A stretch of 64,000 nt of DNA from assembly GCF_035594125.1 (NCBI RefSeq), contig NC_087158.1, forward strand, positions 7,924,501 through 7,988,500, given 5' to 3'. A program made the position numbers and the translations under genes. This document shows positions 1 to 11,965 of the stretch, one piece after another. Under the pieces are notes generated by a model that saw only the letters and a program-made list of their open reading frames with translations, made no database searches and was not told the DNA's origin. This DNA comes from Scylla paramamosain (lineage: Eukaryota > Arthropoda > Malacostraca > Decapoda > Portunidae). Position 1 is the stretch's first letter, and every line of letters starts with the position of its first letter.

Positions 1-472
1 ACAAAAGTGCATTTTAAGTGTTTTGGAGAATATTACATAGGAAGAGAGGCAAAAATTCCTTGCAAAGTACCCTATGTGATACCTAAAATAAAAAAAAAAA
101 ACTTATAATTCTTGTTTTTGGTAAAGTTGTTCTGTTTCTCCATATAGAGTGATATTAACGCGTATTCGCGTTTTGCCACCTAAGAAACTCGAAAACACTC
201 AAAATACTTGTTTTTGGTAATATTCTGTTTTTCTAAAGATGGTGTTTTGCTTGCGTTTTAGCGTTTTGGTACATAAGTAGATCAAAACATTTAAACAACA
301 CGTTTTTTGGTAATGTTGTTTTGTTTTCCCACAGAATTGTCCATTCTTTTTTTTTTCACATTTTGGTGCCTAACATTCAAACACTCAAAAGACATGTTCT
401 GGAAATATCGTTTTGTTTCCCGATAGGTTTTTTCCATCCACTTTGGCGTTTTGGTACCTACCAATGGGATAA

Positions 473-528
<56 letters not shown>

Positions 529-2105
529 AAGTTTGTTTTGTTTCTTCATGTAGAGTGCTCTTCATGAGTTTTAGCTGTTTGATACCTAAAAAGCTCAAAA
601 ACACTCGTAATACACGTTTCTCGTAATGATTTCTCTTTTTTCCCTAATAGAGTATTTTGTGTTTTTTTTTTTACGTAACAAGTTCAAAAACACATAAAAT
701 GCACCTTTTTGTGTATTGTGTTTCTCCATAAATGATGTTTTGCATGCGTTTTACAAGCGCTTTAATAAGCAAATAGTTCAAAAATACTCAAAAGACACCT
801 TCCAGGAAATGTTGTTTTGTTTTCTCATATATGGTTCTTTCCATGCTTTATAGCGTTTTCTGCCTAGCAAGCTGATAAACACTCAAAAGACATGTTTCTG
901 GAGATATCGTTTCCTTTCCGAAATACAAGCTACTTTGCATCATGTTTATGTTTTGGTAAATAACAATGTGAAATACACTAAAAATACAAGATTTTAATGT
1001 ATGTTTCTCCATACAGAGTGCTATTTATGCGTTTTAGCCTTTTAGTACCTAAGAAGTAAAAAAATATATTCATAATTCAAGTTTCTCTTGATGTCTTTTC
1101 GTTTCCTCAAATAGAGTACTTTGCATGCATTTCGGAGTTTTTCTTCCCACCAATCTCAAAAACACTCAAAATACTTGTTTTGGGTAATGTTATCATCTTT
1201 TTACATAAAGGGTGTTCTGCATGCGTTTTAGCGTTTTGGTGCGTATCTAGCTGAAAGAAACACAGAAGGCACGATTTTGGCATGTTGTTTGTTTTCCTAT
1301 ATAAAGTGCTTGCATTTTTTTTTTTTTTTTTTTTGCTGATTGGTGCATAACATGAAAAAATATATATTTGTAATGATGTTTTCCTTCCTAATATAAGAGG
1401 CTTTGCATGCATTTTTGCGTTTTAATAACTCATAATTTGATAAACACTGAAAATAAACGTTCTTGGTAATATTGATCTCTTTCTCCATATAGAATGACTC
1501 TTACATTTTTTGGGGAGTATCCAAAAACTTCAAAAAACACTCCTAATACACGTTTTTCGTAATAAATACTTTGTGTGCATATTGGCGATTTTCTACGTAA
1601 TAAGCAGAAAACACACAAAACACTATTTTCTTTCTCCATAAAGGGTGTTTTGCATGTGTTAAAACACATGCTTTTTATTACATAAAAAGCTCAAAGACAC
1701 TGAAAAGATACGTTATTCGTAATGTTATTTTTATATTATATGTTATTCGTTATGTTATTTTTCGTTTCCACATATCAAAGGATTTCGATTCATTTTGGTG
1801 TTTTAACCTAACAAGGTGAAAAACTCACAAAATACACTATTTTCGTAATGTTTTGTTTTCCATATAGAGTGCTTTTTATAATTTTTAGCGTATTAGTGCC
1901 TCAAAAACTCTCAAAAGACACGTTTCTGGTGTTGTCTAATTTCCTCAATATAGTTGTTTTGCATGCATTTTGGCGTTTTGGTCCCTAATAATGTGGAAAA
2001 ACCTAAAAAAATGCACGTTTTTGGTAATTCTCTTGTATTTCTCGATAGAGAGTACTATTCATGCGTTTCAGCATTTTTTTGTACCTAAAAATCTCAAAAT
2101 AGAGA
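1..2105 (-). repeat. Diverged satellite block, reverse orientation
   Basis: The block is made of about 95-bp monomers in which CACTCAAAAN(A/G)CACGTTT and the reverse complement of the TTTTGAGTGTTTTT core recur. Typical modules read CTCAAAAACACTCAAAATAC followed by GTAATGTTNTTTTGTTT and then a TTGCATGCRTTTTRGCGTTTTGGT body. I could not place the monomers in the 12-monomer order seen further in, so this looks like older monomeric satellite at the edge of the array. Short AC and poly-A tracts occur inside it. No gene is visible; the open frames here are satellite shadows. Confidence 0.8.
475..531. repeat. (AC)n followed by poly-A
   Basis: An AC dinucleotide run of about 16 units passes directly into about 24 A residues, inside a satellite monomer. 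Confidence 0.85.
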
Positions 2106-3340
2106 AACATAACAACTTTACCAAAAACATGCATTTCGAGTGTATTTAACATTCTTAGATACGTAAAGGACAAAATCCGTGCAAAGCATCCAATATGGAA
2201 AAATAAAACGAGACCTCCAGAAATGTTTTCTTTTTTTTTTCAGTGTTTATGAGCGTTCTAAGCACCAAAACGATAAAAAGCATATAAAGCACCCTCTATG
2301 GAAAAAAAAAAATGAAATACTTTGAAAGTATACATTCAGTGTTTTTTTTTTTAACTTCTTATGTACCAAAACGCTAAAACACACACAAAAAAAAAATCGA
2401 GAAACACTATCACTTTATCAAAAACGTGTATTTTGAGTGTTTTTCATCTTCTTATGTAGAAAATTCATACAGAAGTACTCTATCATGAAACGAGAAGACA
2501 TTACGAGAAACTTGTATTATGAATGTCTTCGTTTTAGGTATGAATATGGTAAAATGCATGAAGAGATCATTACCAAAAACGTGTATTTTGAGTGTTTTTT
2601 TTTTCTTTAATTGTTACTTAGAAAAAGACAAAATGCATGAAAAATATAATTCATGGGGAAACTAAAGAACATTACGAGAAACGTGTATTATAAGTGTTAT
2701 TGACCTTCTTATGTACCAAAACACTACTCATATTTAAGAAACAGAATAATATTACACACACACACACACAAAAAAAAAAAAAGGTATTTTCCGTGTTTAA
2801 TATTGTTAGGTACCAAAAGGCGAAAATGTCTGCAAAACTCCCTAAATAAAAAAAAAAAAGAAACATTACGAAAAAATGTTTCTTTTGAGTATTTTTCACC
2901 GTGTTACGCACCAAAACATTAAAAAAAAGCCAAGAAATCACACTTCATTATAAAATAGAACAAAATTATGAAAAAAAAAAAGTGTCTTCTGAGGATTTCT
3001 TAACTTCTTACGTAACAAAACGCTACAGTTTCAAATTGTTAGCTGTGAAATCACCAAAATGCGTGCAAAGCCTATTGTATGGGGAAATGAAGTGACATTA
3101 CAAGAAACGTGTGTTTAGAGTATTTATGAGTTAGGCACCAAAACCCTAAAAATCATGGAAAACACACTATATGGGAAAACAAAACAACATTACGAGAAAC
3201 TTGCCTTTGAAAGTTTTTAGCCAAAACGCTAAAACGCAGGCAAAACACCCTTTATGGAGAAAAACAAGATCATTACCAAAAAACGTGTATTTTGAGTGTT
3301 TTAAAAATTGTTACGTAAAAAAAGACAAAATGCACGAAAT
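2106..3340 (+). repeat. Diverged satellite block, forward orientation
   Basis: The core now reads GAGTGTTTTT and bodies read ACCAAAACGCTAAAA.GCATG, the opposite strand to the preceding block. The switch lies near 2,105, where a TCTCAAAATAG module meets AACTTTACCAAAAAC. Monomers are heavily diverged and contain short poly-A and CA tracts (for example about 2,754-2,781). No coding region is seen. Confidence 0.78.
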
Positions 3341-4130
3341 TTTTGGGAATTGTTCTTTTAGTTGTTTTAGTTGTATTAGTGTTTTTGGAAATATTATTTC
3401 TTTTTCCCGTATAGGGATCTTCCTACGTCCTTTTTTTTTTCGTTTATGTGCATAACACGCTCATAAACATTCAAAACACACCTTTCTGTATGTGTCGTCT
3501 TCTTTCCCCATAAAGGGTGATTTACACTCATTTTGGCGATTTGGTAACTAACAATATGAAATACAATCAAAACACACGTTCATTGTAATGTTATTTGTTT
3601 TTTTTTTCCATTTAGAATGATATTTTTAGTTTTAGTGTTTTTAATATCCAAAAAAAAATTAAAAATACTCATAATACACGTTTCCATGGTATATGGTATT
3701 TTCCATACATTTTGGCGTTTTTCTACGTAAAATATCCCAAAAACATTCCAAAAACACGTTTTTGGTAAAGTTGTTCTGTGTTTCCATAAAGGCTGTTTTG
3801 TATGCGTTTTAACGATATGGTATGTAAGTAGCTCAAAAATACTCATAAATCAAGTGTTTTGTAATGTTTTGTTTTCTCTTACAAGGTCCTTACCATTCTT
3901 TTAAGCGTTTTGTTGCCTAGAACACTCATAAACACTCAAAACACATGTTTCTGGAAATGTCGTTTCTTATCCCATTTAGCAGACACGTATTTGATAATGA
4001 TGTTTGGTTTTCCCATAGTCGGAGTTTTCCATGTTTTTTTTTTTAGCGTTTTGGTGACTAACACGCTTATGAATACTAAAAAATACATGTTTCTGGAAAT
4101 ATCGTTTCGTTTTCAAATTTTCAACATATC
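3341..4130 (-). repeat. Diverged satellite block, reverse orientation
   Basis: Orientation flips back near 3,340 (GCACGAAATTTTTGGGAATTG junction). Monomers again read CTCAAAAACACTCAAAAC.CACG, with the conserved GTAATGTT box on the reverse strand. The block ends where a non-satellite segment begins at about 4,131. Confidence 0.75.
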
Positions 4131-4535
4131 CTGATGTTTATATCATGTGAATTTTACGTCCCTAGCTGCAATAAATGAATTACAGTACCCCTTTGAACAT
4201 TATCGCTTCATATCTCAAAGTAGCGAATTTTCGGATGTAAAAATGATCGTTACTATTCCTGTTACACATATACAGGCTATTGCAGCTTTTTAAACTATAT
4301 AAGACAAAAAAATGTGCTATCAAAATTTTTGTTTGGAGTTTTTTTTTTTAAATATGTTATAACATTTTTTTAAATATTTTTCGTAGAAATATATTTTTTT
4401 TTTACCATTTTACATGAAAAAAACAATATATAGAAAAAATTGTTGGTCTATCCTTCCTGATTAAATGCATTTTTAATGAATAAAAAAAAATATAGGCAAT
4501 TTAACATAGGATTCGTGATTCTACGTCACCGCCAC
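4131..4535. other. Non-satellite insert between opposite satellite blocks
   Basis: About 400 bp without the satellite core. It is AT-rich in its second half, with an interior including TGAATTTTACGTCCCTAGCTG and CTATTGCAGCTTTTTAAAC. It separates a reverse block from a forward block. I see no clear terminal inverted repeats, no ORF and no known family. It could be a degraded MITE or a piece of pre-satellite sequence. Confidence 0.5.
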
Positions 4536-7500
4536 TCCATAAATACTCAAAAGACGCGATTCTAGACATCTTTATTGTTCCCTTTATATTGTGGTTTGCA
4601 TGCATTTTGGCGTTTAAATACATGCAAAGAACCTTATGTTTGGGAAACGAAACAACATTACGAGAAACGTGTATTATAAGTGATTTTAAAGTTCCTTCAG
4701 TACCAAAACGCTAAAACCCACAAATAACACTCTTTAGAAAAATAAATAATAAATTAAAAAATTAAAAAATGGGACTTTTTTTTTTTGTTATTCATCTTCA
4801 TAGGAACCAAGATGCCAAAATTCTACCAAAATTCAGTTAATTTATGTGGAAAAAAGAACATTATCATAAAAGTTAATTATAGCTTTTTTTATCGGATTGT
4901 TATGTATCAAACCCTAAAGTGCATGCAAAGCCACCTATATAGGGAAGTTAAACGACTTTACTAGAAACCTGTCTTTTCAGTGTTTTCAGCATGTTAGGCA
5001 CCAAAACGATAAATAATATGGAAGTCAGTCAATATGTGAATCCAAGAGAAAATTACTGAAAACGTGTCTTTTCAGTATTTTACGTAGAAAAACGCTAAAG
5101 CGGATACAAACCATCCTATATGAAGAAATAAAATAACATTACCAAAAAGATATATTTTCAGTGTTTTTGAGCTTATTAATGCAAAAAATGCAAAAAATGG
5201 ATGTAAAGCACTCTATATTAGGAAACAAAAGGACATTACGTGTATAATAAGTGTATAATAAACGTGTATAATAAGTGTTTTATAGTTTTAAAACAACCAC
5301 AAGGCAATAAACGCAAAAACATGTGTATATAGAAAAATTTCTTACATACCAAAATGAATAAATGCATGAATAACACTTTTTATCGATAAACAGCACTACC
5401 TTACGAAATTCTGTATTTTGAATGTTTTTCACATTCTTAGTTACGAAAATGCCAAATTACATGCGAAAAAAACTTCATGTGGGAAAAAAATGACATTACT
5501 AGAAAAGTGTCTTTTGAGTGTTTTTCAGCGTGATATGCAACAAAGCATTAAAAAGCAGAACGATCACATTACATGGGAATAAAACCAACTTTTACGAAGA
5601 ATTTGCCTTAAAGTGTTTTTTAACAACTTATATACGAAACAGCTAAAACGCATGAAAAACAAACTTTATGGAGAAACAGAATAATATTACCAAAAACATG
5701 TATTTTCTGTGTTTTTTATCATGTTATCTATAAAAACGCTTAAGTATATGCAAAGAACATTATGTTTGGGAAAGAAAAGGACATTACGAGAAACGTGTAT
5801 TATGAGTGTTTTTTTTTTAAGTTCCTTAAGTACCAAAAAGCTAAAACCCACAAATAACACTCTTTATTTAGAAAATAAAAACAAATTAAAAAAATAAAGA
5901 AAATTATTATTATTATTTTTTTTTTTTTGTTATCTTCATAAGTACCGAGATGCCAAAATTCTAGGAAAATTCAGGGCAATTATGTGATAAAAGAATATTA
6001 TTAAAAAAGTTAATTTCAGCTTCTTTTTTATTCGGACTATTATGTACCAAACACTAAAGTGCATGGAAAGCCTCCAATATGAGGAAATTAAAAGACCTTA
6101 CCAGAAATCTGTGTTTTGAGTGTTTTTTAGCATGTTATACACCAAAACGATAAACAACATGGAACTCATTCTATATGGGAATCCAAAACAAAGTTACTGA
6201 AAACGTGTCTTCTCAGTGTTTTACGTAGAAAAACGTTAAAACGGATGGAAACCAACCAATATCAAGAAATAGAAAAACGTTACCAAAAAGGTATATTTTG
6301 AGTGTTTTTGAGCTTTTTACCTACAAAAAACTTGAAAATTGATGCAAAGCACTCTATATTGGGAAACAAAAGGACATTGCAAGAAAAGTGTATAATGAGT
6401 GTTTTATAGTTCAAAAGAACCACAAAGCAAAAAACGGAAAAATCGTGTATATGGAGAGATTTCCTAGATACCAAAATGCTGAAACTCATTAATAACACTC
6501 TTAATTGAGAAACAGAACAACCTTACTAAATGCGTGTATTTTGAGTGCTTTTAACATTCTTAGTTACCAATACCCCAAATTGCATGCGAAAATAGATTTG
6601 TGGGAAAAAAAAAATGATTTACCAGAAAAGTGTATTTTGAGTGTTTTTGAGCGTGATAGGCAATAAAGTACTAAAAAGGAGGGCAATCACATTACATTGG
6701 AGTAAAACGAATTTTTACCAAGAACTTGCCTTTAAGTGTTTTTGAACTCCTTATATACCAAAACACTAAAACGCATGCAAAACACACTTTATGGTGAAAC
6801 AGAATATAATTAACAAAAACATGTATTTTGAGTGTTTTTGATCATGTTACCAATAAAAACGCTTAAATACAATGAAAAAAACACTATTTTTGGGAAACGA
6901 AAGGAGATTACGAGAAATGTGTATTATGAGTGTTTTTAAGTTCATTAATTACCAAAAAGCTAAAAGCCACAAATAACACTCTTTATTGAGAAACAATAAA
7001 TAAACAAAAAAAAATACGATATTTTTTTTCTTTCTTATTCATCTTTACAGGTACCAATATGCCAAAATTCTGGCAAAATTCAGGATATTATGTAAAATAA
7101 GAACATTATCAATTAAGTTAAATTTAGCTTTTTTTTCGGACTGTTATGTACCAAACCCGTAAAGTGAATGCAAAGCCACCTGTAAGGGTAAATTAAACGT
7201 CTTTGCGAAAAAACGGTCTTATGAGTGTTTTTCAGCATCTTAGGAACCAACACGATCAATAACATGGAAATCAATCTATATGGGAATCCAAAACAAAATT
7301 ACTAAAAACGTGTCTTTTCCGTGTTTTACGTAGAAAAACGCTAAAATGGATGCAAACCAACCAATATGAAGAAATAAAATAACATTACCTAAAAGGTATA
7401 TTTTGAGTGTTTTTGAAATTGTTACCTACAAAAAACGCGAAAATGGATGGAAAGCACTCTATATTGGGAAGCAAAAGGACATTACGAGAAACGTGTATAA

Positions 7501-8254
7501 TGAGTGTTTTATAGTTTCACAAGAACTACAAGGCAAAAAACGTAAAAACTCGTTTATATAGAGAAGTTTCTTACATTCTAAAATGCTGAAACTCTGGAAC
7601 AACACTCTTAATTGAGAAACAGAACAATATTACTAAATACGTGTATTTTGAGTGTTTTTCACATTCTTAGTTACCAAAACCCCAAATTGCATGCGAAACC
7701 AGCTTTATGTGGGTAAAAAATGACATTACCAGAAAAAATGTCTTTTCAGTGTTTTTGAGCGTGTTAGGCAATAAAGCACTAAAAAGCTGGGCAAAAACAT
7801 TACATTGGAATAAAACCAATTTTTAACAAGAACTTGACTTTAAGTGTTTTTGAGCTCTTTATATACCAAAACACTAAAACTCATGCAAAATACACTTTAT
7901 GGTGAAACAGAAGAACATTACCAAAAACATGTATTTTGAGTGTTTTTGATCATGTTACCAATAAAAACGCTTAAATACATGCAAAGAACCCTATTTTTTG
8001 GGAACGAAAGGACATTACGAGAAACGTGTATTATGAGTGTTTTTAGGTTCCTTAAGTACCAAAAAAAGCTAAAACCCACAAATAACACTCTTTATAAAGA
8101 AAAAAAAAATAAAAAAATTATTATTTTTTTTTTTTTTTTTTTTTTTTTTATTCATCTTCATAGGTACTAAGATGCCAAAATTCTGGCAATATTCTTTCGG
8201 AATCGAAAACAAAATTACTGAAAACGTATCTTTTCGGTGTTTTACGTAGAGAAA
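4536..8254 (+). repeat. Satellite higher-order repeat array, forward, part 1
   Basis: Here the monomers follow a fixed order. The marker monomer beginning CACCAAAACGATAAATAA, followed by the ACGTAGAAAAACGCTAAAACG monomer, recurs near 5,010, 6,140 and 7,245, a period of about 1.1 kb. About 12 monomer types can be told apart inside one period. They include one with an AT-rich filler followed by CTTCATAGGTACCGAGATGCC, one with GGCAATAAAGCACTAAAAAG, and one with AGAACCACAAGGCAAAAAACG. The last unit is shortened near 8,190 and broken by a LINE at about 8,255. Confidence 0.85.
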
Positions 8255-9842
8255 ACAGAGAATAGACCCGTCAAATCCTCAAGAATATGTAAATGAATTA
8301 AATTCTTTTTACTCTTGATTTGATATCCATGATTTTAATGAAGAATGCAACAATATTATGTCACTTGCAAATAGTATTGAGTCAGACCATATAACTATCA
8401 CAGAAGAAGATACAAGACGCTCTTTGAAACGAATTAAGTGTGGTAAAGCTGGTGGTCCAGATGGTATAGGTTCAAGGTTATTGAAAAACTGTGCAGAACA
8501 ACTTGTTAATCCAGTTTGTAAACTTTACCAAGCTTCACTTGATCAGTCCGTAATTCCAGATGTGTGGAAGAAATCTGAAGTTATTCCAGTGCCTAAAACC
8601 AACAACCCAAAAGAGCTAAATGATTTAAGACCTGTCGCACTAACCCCAATTCTTATGAAATGTTTGGAGCACAATGTAAAACCACATCTCTGTAAATATT
8701 TAGACTCAGAGCGAGATAACTTTCAATTTGCTTATTGTGAAAACAGATGTGTTCAAGATGCTATATTAACGTTACTTCACCCTATCCATGAACACTTAGA
8801 GAATCGAAATACACAGGTTCGCATTCTTTTTATAGATTTTAGTAGCGCTTTTAACACCATCCAACCCCACATATTGTTACAAAAGTTACTAGCATGAAAT
8901 GTAAACAGAAAACTCATTAAATGGATACATAGTTACCTAACAATGCGTTCACAATATACAAAACTTAAAAATGTTAAATCAGACATTGCTATAACAAATA
9001 CAGGGGCACCCCAAGGTTGTGTTCTGGCTCCACTACTTTTTGTATTGTACACAAATGACTGCAGAAGTAAATATAAAAGTTGTTCTATAATTAAATATGC
9101 AGATGACACGGCAATAGTGGGAAAAATCAATAATGATGATTCACGAGAGTTCCTGAAGCAAGTTGAAGACTTTGTTACATGGTGCAATAATAACTTTTTT
9201 AAATCTAAATGTAAAGAAAACAAAAGAAATGATAATTGATTTCCGTACAATTAACACAAATACAATTAAATTATACAAAAAATGTAAACAGAATTAATTT
9301 TCTAAGAATATTGAAAAACATCCATATAGATCAATCAAAATTATCACTATTTTATAAATCAGTAATTGAATCCATTTTGAGCTTTGCTATTACAGTATGG
9401 TATGGATCCTTAACATGTAAAGATAGAAATAAACTCAAAAGAATTGTAAAGAACGCTGGTAAACTTAAAGCTAGAACTGATTCCCTAGATGATATATATA
9501 TTATGATGGTGATAAAACAACTAAATAAAATTATGAATGATGTCCAGCATCCACTGCACTGCCAATACAAGTTCCTGAGATCTGGTAAAAGACTTGCCCT
9601 CCCAAAGCTGCAAACTACTAGATTTAAAAATACCTTTATTCCTAAGAGTATAGATCTCTTCAATTCCTTTGCTTCCCGCTAACTTTTGTTTTATGTGTGT
9701 GAGTGTGTATTTTTAATGATGTATTATTTTCAGTATATTATATTATATTATGTGGATGAGCTACTGAGCAAGCCAAGAAGATTTTCATGTTGTATGTAAT
9801 TCAATGTGACAATAAAGCTTACTTACTTACTTACTTACTTAC
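8255..9842 (+). mobile_element. 5'-truncated Rex1/L2/CR1-group LINE
   Basis: This is a non-LTR retrotransposon fragment holding a broken reverse transcriptase. The first ORF, 8,358-8,897, shows KCGKAGGPDGIGSRLL, then PVPKTN and RPVALT, and ends in ILFIDFSSAFNT (palm aspartate). One TGA at 8,895-8,897 separates it from a same-frame continuation at 8,943-9,239 with GAPQGCVLAPLLF and the catalytic KYADDTAIV box. A frameshift near 9,220 follows. The third ORF, 9,236-9,682, carries the C-terminal part (FYKSVIESILSFAITVWYGS); the stretch between FLRI and that motif is shorter than usual, suggesting an internal deletion. The 3' end is an AATAAAG signal plus a (CTTA)n tail. It lies inside one satellite monomer. 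The element is inactive. Clade assignment rests on motif memory only. Confidence 0.82.
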
Positions 9843-11485
9843 TAAAACGCTAAAACAGATGAAAACCAACCAATATGAAGAAATAGAATAACATTACCAA
9901 AGAGGTATATTTTGAGTGTTTTTGAGCTTGTTATCTACAAAAAACGCGAAAATGGATGCAAAGCACTCCCTATTGGAAAAAAAAAAAAGGACATTACGAG
10001 AAACATGTATAATGAGTGTCTTATTATTTTCGGGCTGAAGTACTTGTGGTTCACAAGAACCACAAGGCAAAAAACGCAAAAACTCGTGTATATAAAGACG
10101 TTTCTTAGATACCAAAATGCTGAAACTCATGAATAAAAATCTTAATTGAGAAACAGAAAAACATTACCAAATGCGTGTATTTTGAGTGTTTTTTCATATT
10201 CTTTTCCAAAACTCTAAATAGCATGCGAAACTAGCTTTATGTGGGAAAAAAATGACAATACCAAAAGTATCTTTTCAGTGTTTTTGAGCGTGTTAGGCAA
10301 TAAAGCACTAAGAAGCAGGGCAATCATATTACATTGGAATAAAACCAACTTTTACCAAGAACTTGCCTTAAAGTGTTTTTCAGCTCCTTACATACCAAAT
10401 CGCTAAAACACATGGAAAACACTCGTTTATGGAGAAGCAGAATAACATTACCAAAAATATGTGTTTTGAGTGTTTTTTATCATGTTACCTATAAAAACAC
10501 TTAAATACATGCAAAGATCCCCATATTTTGGAAACGAAAGGATATTACGAAAAATGTGTATTGTGAATGTTTTTTAAGTTCCTTAAGTATCAAAACGTTA
10601 AAACCTACAAATAACACTCTTTATAGAGAAAAAAATAAATAAAAAAATAGCATTTTTATTTTTTTGTTATTGATGTTGATAGGTACCAAGATGTCAAAAT
10701 TCTGCCAAAATTCAGGGAAATTATGTGGAAAAAACATTACCGAAAAAGTTCATTTTACCTTTTTTTTCGGAGTTATGTTCCAAACCAAAAAGTGTATGCA
10801 AAGCCACCTATCTGATGAAATTTAATGACTTTACAAGAAACCTGTCTTTTGAGTGTTTTTCTGCATGTTAGGCACCAAAACGATAAATAATATGAAAGTC
10901 ACTCTATATGTAAATCCAAAAGAAAATGACTGAAAACGTGTCTTTTAAAAGATTTACGTAGAAAAACGCTAAAACGGATGCAAACCAAACTAATATGAAG
11001 AAATAGAATAACATTACGAAAAAAAGTATATTTTGTGTGTTTTTGAGATTGTTAAATAAAAAAAAACGCGAAAATGGATGCAAAGCACTTTATATAAGGA
11101 AAAAAAATGACATAACGAGAAACGTATATAATGAGTGTTTTATAGTTTCACCAGAATCACAAGGCAAAAAACGCAAAAACTCGACTGTATGGAGAAGTTT
11201 CTAAGATACCAAAATACTGAAACTCATGAATAACACTCTTAATCAAGAAACAGAACAACCTTACTAAATGCGTGTAGTTTGACTGTTTTTTTACATTCTT
11301 AGTTACCAAAACCCCAAATTCCATGCGATACTAGCTTTTATGTGGAAAAAGAATGACATTACCAGAAAAGTGTCTTTGAGTGTTTTTGAGCGTGTTAGGC
11401 AATAAAGCACTAAAAAGCAGGGCATTCACATTACATGGGAATAAAACCAACTTTTACGAAGAACTTGCCTTTTAGTGTTTTTGAC
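9843..11485 (+). repeat. Satellite higher-order repeat array, forward, part 2
   Basis: The satellite resumes at AAAACGCTAAAACAGATG, the same monomer that stops at TTTACGTAGAG before the LINE, so array order continues across the insertion. The GATAAATAATATGAAAG marker monomer appears near 10,885. One monomer carries a hairpin at 10,043-10,066 (see separate entry). Confidence 0.85.
10043..10066. repeat. Perfect hairpin inside a satellite monomer
   Basis: CTTGTGGTTC, loop ACAA, then GAACCACAAG forms a 10-bp perfect stem. It arises from a partial inverted duplication of the GAACCACAAGG segment found once in most other repeat units. The same arrangement occurs at 56,581-56,604 and, with loop TTCT, at 19,852-19,875. 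Confidence 0.8.
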
Positions 11486-11965
11486 ACGCATTTAGTAAGG
11501 TTGCTCTGTTTCTCAATTAAGTGTTATTCATGAGTTTCAGCATTTTGGTATATAGGAAACTTCTCCATATACACGAGTTTTTTTCGTTTTTTGCCTTGTG
11601 TGTGTTTTTTTTTTTTTATTATAAAACATTCATTATACACTTTTCTCGCAATGTCCCTTTGTTTCCCAATATAGAGTGCTTTGTATCCATTTTTGCGTTT
11701 TTTTGTAGGTAACAAGCTCAAAAACACTCAAAATATACATTTTTTTGGTAATGTTTTTCTGCTTCTTCATATTGGTTGGTTTGTATCAGTTTTAGCGTTT
11801 TTCTGCATAAAACACTGAGAAGACACGTTTTCAGTAATTTTCTTTTCGATTCCCAAATAGAGTGAGTTCCTTATTATTTATCGTTTTGGTGCCTAATATG
11901 CTGAAAAACACTCAAAAGACAGATTTCTGGTAAGGTCTTTAATTTCCTCATATGGGAGGCTTTGC
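11486..11965 (-). repeat. 480-bp inverted satellite segment
   Basis: A short block in reverse orientation between two forward blocks. The left junction reads GTGTTTTTGACACGCATTTAG and the right junction GGCTTTGCATGTCTTTTCAG. Its contents are consecutive monomers of the higher-order unit read backwards, from the ACGCATTTAGTAAGG module to the TTTCCTCATATGGGAGG module. Confidence 0.8.
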
